Source of the DNA: Moraxella sp035181385
GTDB taxonomy: Bacteria; Pseudomonadota; Gammaproteobacteria; Pseudomonadales; Moraxellaceae
Length of the DNA stretch: 64,000 nucleotides
Direction of reading: 5' to 3'
NCBI RefSeq assembly: GCF_035181385.1
Contig: NZ_JAXCJK010000001.1
Span: 744,001 to 808,000 of the forward strand
Shown: one piece after another, positions 62,179-64,000 of the stretch
Numbering within the stretch: position 1 is the first letter of the stretch
Layout: the number at the start of each line of letters is the position of its first letter
Program-made: the position numbers and the translations under genes
The notes under the pieces: generated by a model
What the model was told of the DNA's origin: nothing
The model's database searches: none
Seen by the model: only the letters and a program-made list of their open reading frames with translations

Positions 62179-62548
62179 GATAATACCCCCTCTACAAACA
62201 TCGCAAGGCCCAAAATTCAAACGCCCAATCCTAAAACGGCCATTATAGCACAACCCATCAACAGTAGAGATTATAAAGATCATCAGACCCAGTGTTTTTG
62301 ATTAATCATTAAAAAATAGTACCGCCAAAATAGTTTTCATCAACCCCCTTTGGCAACATCAAAGTATAACCTTAAGATTAAGATTGTGCTTTGTTACAAG
62401 TCGGCTCAAATTTTGTGGTAAAATAAGGCAGACAAGCTGTGCAAAATTTTATGTCGTCAGGTCAGCAGCAGATTTAATATTTTTCTATTAAGCACTTAAT
62501 TTTGGTGCTTAGCCGATTAGGCTTTTAATCTTTTTTTGTGAAACTTCC
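62179..62548 (+). promoter_or_regulatory. Divergent region and structured leader before the MATE gene
   Basis: No gene is seen in these 370 bp. An extended -10 candidate TGG-TAAAAT lies at 62417-62424. Downstream, TAAGCAC (62489-62495) pairs with GTGCTTA (62505-62511), then AGCC/GGCT and overlapping GATTA/TAATC hairpins at 62511-62530 lead into a T7 run ending about 10 nt before the ATG. The order of a stable stem followed by a T-tailed hairpin resembles transcription attenuation. Confidence 0.5.
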
Positions 62549-63934
62549 ATGCTAGACATCGCCAAATACCCTTTTTCTACTTATAAAAAAGAGCTAAATG
62601 TCTTAATTTCTCTTGCCTTACCAATGCTTCTTGCACAAGTTGCACAAATGGGAACCAGTTTTGTTGATACGATTATGGCAGGCGGTGCTGGTAAAGGTGA
62701 CTTGGCAGCAGTAGCTCTGGGCAGCAGTTTGTTTGGCACTGTATATGTCTCCTTGCTCGGCGTGATGGTAGCACTCAATCCAATGATTTCCCAACAGTAC
62801 GGGGCAAAACAAACCAACCAAATTGGTGAAATGGGTCGCCAAGGCCTGTGGTATGGACTTATTACAGGCATTTTAGGAATGCTCATCATGTGGGTGGCCA
62901 TCACGCCATTTAAGGCATTTTTTGATCTAAGCACACAGACTTTAAGCATCACTGAAAACTACCTATGGTTTGTTGGTCTTGCCATGCCTGCCGCCATGAT
63001 TCATCGTGGACTACACGCCTATGCGTCAAGCCTTAATCGACCAAGAGCGATTATGATTGTCAGCTGGATTTGTTTTGTCATAAATATTCCACTAAATTGG
63101 GTGTTTGTGTACGGTAAATTTGGTATGCCCGCCTTGGGCGGTGCAGGCTGTGGACTTGCAACCGCCATTGTTTTTTGGCTAAATACCCTCATTCTTGCCA
63201 TCTACATCGCCAAAGACCGTTATTTCAAGCCTTTTGGTTTGATGGATAAATTCAGCCCACCCAATCTAAAAACACTCATCGAAATTACACGGCTGGGTCT
63301 ACCAATTGGCCTATCATTTCTGGTTGAGGTCAGTTTGTTTACCTGTATCATGTTTTTTGTGGCACGGCTCAAAGGTGATTCGTCTGGCACAACCGAAGAC
63401 TATGTTGCTGCCCAACAGATCGCCATCAGCCTAACCTCGCTCATCTTCTTGTTGCCACAAAGCCTCGGCATTGCAAGCACAGTGCGTACAGGATTTTATC
63501 TGGGGCAAGGCAGACCACATCGTGCTCGTTATGCTTCTGGAGTGGCAGTTTTGAGTGGGATTTTCATGTCATTTGCAACAGCAACACTTCTTATTGGCTT
63601 GCGTTATCCACTTGCCCAGATGTATACTGACGATTTGGCGGTCATCAGCATTGCTGCGACAGTCTTATTGTTTGCCGCTGCTTTTCAATTGGCAGATGCA
63701 GTTCAATGTGTAGCAAGCAGTTCTCTGCGTGGTTACAAGGTAACCAACATACCAATGATGATTCACTTGGTGTCTTTTTGGGGCTGTGGACTCGCTCCAG
63801 GCTATCTGATGGCATTTCATTATGACATGGGAATTTATGGCTTTTGGACAGCACTTGTTGTCTCATTATCTGTTGCTGCAATTTGTCTGACTTGGTATCT
63901 TGAAAAACACAGCAAAAAAGTCATCAATATTTAA
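62549..63934 (+). CDS. MATE family efflux transporter (NorM-like)
   Basis: A 461-residue, 12-helix membrane antiporter. LALPMLLAQVAQMGTSFVDTIMAG at the N-terminus with the conserved Asp in TM1, the two-lobe repeat, and LPQSLGIASTVRTGFYLGQG match NorM-type MATE proteins that export cationic drugs in exchange for Na+ or H+. The second half begins at about 240 with PIGLSFLVEVSLFTCIMF. No operon partner is seen. Substrate is unknown. Confidence 0.92.
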   Translation: MLDIAKYPFSTYKKELNVLISLALPMLLAQVAQMGTSFVDTIMAGGAGKGDLAAVALGSSLFGTVYVSLLGVMVALNPMISQQYGAKQTNQIGEMGRQGLWYGLITGILGMLIMWVAITPFKAFFDLSTQTLSITENYLWFVGLAMPAAMIHRGLHAYASSLNRPRAIMIVSWICFVINIPLNWVFVYGKFGMPALGGAGCGLATAIVFWLNTLILAIYIAKDRYFKPFGLMDKFSPPNLKTLIEITRLGLPIGLSFLVEVSLFTCIMFFVARLKGDSSGTTEDYVAAQQIAISLTSLIFLLPQSLGIASTVRTGFYLGQGRPHRARYASGVAVLSGIFMSFATATLLIGLRYPLAQMYTDDLAVISIAATVLLFAAAFQLADAVQCVASSSLRGYKVTNIPMMIHLVSFWGCGLAPGYLMAFHYDMGIYGFWTALVVSLSVAAICLTWYLEKHSKKVINI

Positions 63935-63985
63935 AAGCCTCAACAACAAGCCTAACATCAAAGAAATGACACCTTTAAATTAACA

Positions 63986-64000
63986 TGGGTTTTTTACCCA
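63986..64000 (+). terminator. Hairpin at the window edge
   Basis: TGGGT pairs with ACCCA around a T-only loop, about 50 nt after the MATE stop. It may be the first part of a terminator that continues beyond the window. Confidence 0.3.

Overview
This window reads as chromosome from a Moraxella-type gammaproteobacterium (family Moraxellaceae). The evidence is moderate AT-richness, the order pyrG-kdsA-eno-ftsB followed by ispD, the trpF/trpB/trpA-accD-folC-SPOR series typical of Moraxellaceae and Pseudomonadaceae, a complete Na+-translocating NADH:quinone reductase operon, and a wax-ester-synthase/DGAT family acyltransferase. The species is inferred, not proven. No prophage, insertion sequence, CRISPR array, rRNA gene or replication origin was recognised. 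Most of the window is ordinary core metabolism with short intergenic gaps.

Layout. 1-10 kb: partial prmA, an orphan ribbon-helix-helix protein, then a minus-strand block sppA, comEC, ispD, ftsB, eno, kdsA, pyrG, tag. 10.6-14 kb: a rhodanese gene, a tRNA-Pro/Arg/His cluster with a strong promoter, thiG and a WS/DGAT acyltransferase. 14-24 kb: suhB, dxs, ribA, hemF, a cytochrome c'-like lipoprotein, a DUF2726 protein, a LysM/SPOR protein, folC and accD. 24-30.6 kb: trpA, trpB and trpF, interrupted by accessory genes (a PIN toxin and partner, a frameshifted NADAR gene, an SDR and an unknown protein) and preceded by a DUF4230 gene. 30.7-41.7 kb: proS, an Epd-like dehydrogenase, a Pif1/RecD-like helicase, transketolase, infC, rimI and rnr. 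41.8-48.8 kb: hisA and nqrABCDEF. 49-64 kb: slyD, an M61 peptidase, rluE, a DUF937-OmpA fusion, a rhomboid protease, purE, purK, a YaiI/YqxD protein, an AI-2E family transporter, pdxB, epmA, a CitE-like lyase and a MATE transporter.

How the genes fit together. dxs, the Epd-like gene, tkt and pdxB lie scattered but all feed DXP-dependent vitamin B6 synthesis; dxs also feeds isoprenoids (with ispD) and thiamine (with thiG). kdsA supports lipid A-core assembly, ftsB division, and accD fatty acid synthesis. nqrABCDEF is the sodium-pumping respiratory entry point. comEC supports natural transformation.

The most unusual region is 24.5-29.9 kb. The trp genes are separated by co-directional, tightly packed, AT-rich accessory genes, including a toxin-antitoxin-like pair placed between trpB and trpA. 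Other points of interest are a ComEC whose C-terminal lactamase-like domain lacks the metal motif, an infC whose Shine-Dalgarno spacing points to a rare AUU/AUC start, structured leaders before nqrA and the MATE gene, and a perfect palindrome inside the cytochrome c' promoter. No clearly new multi-gene system could be shown from sequence alone; the interrupted trp locus is the best candidate.
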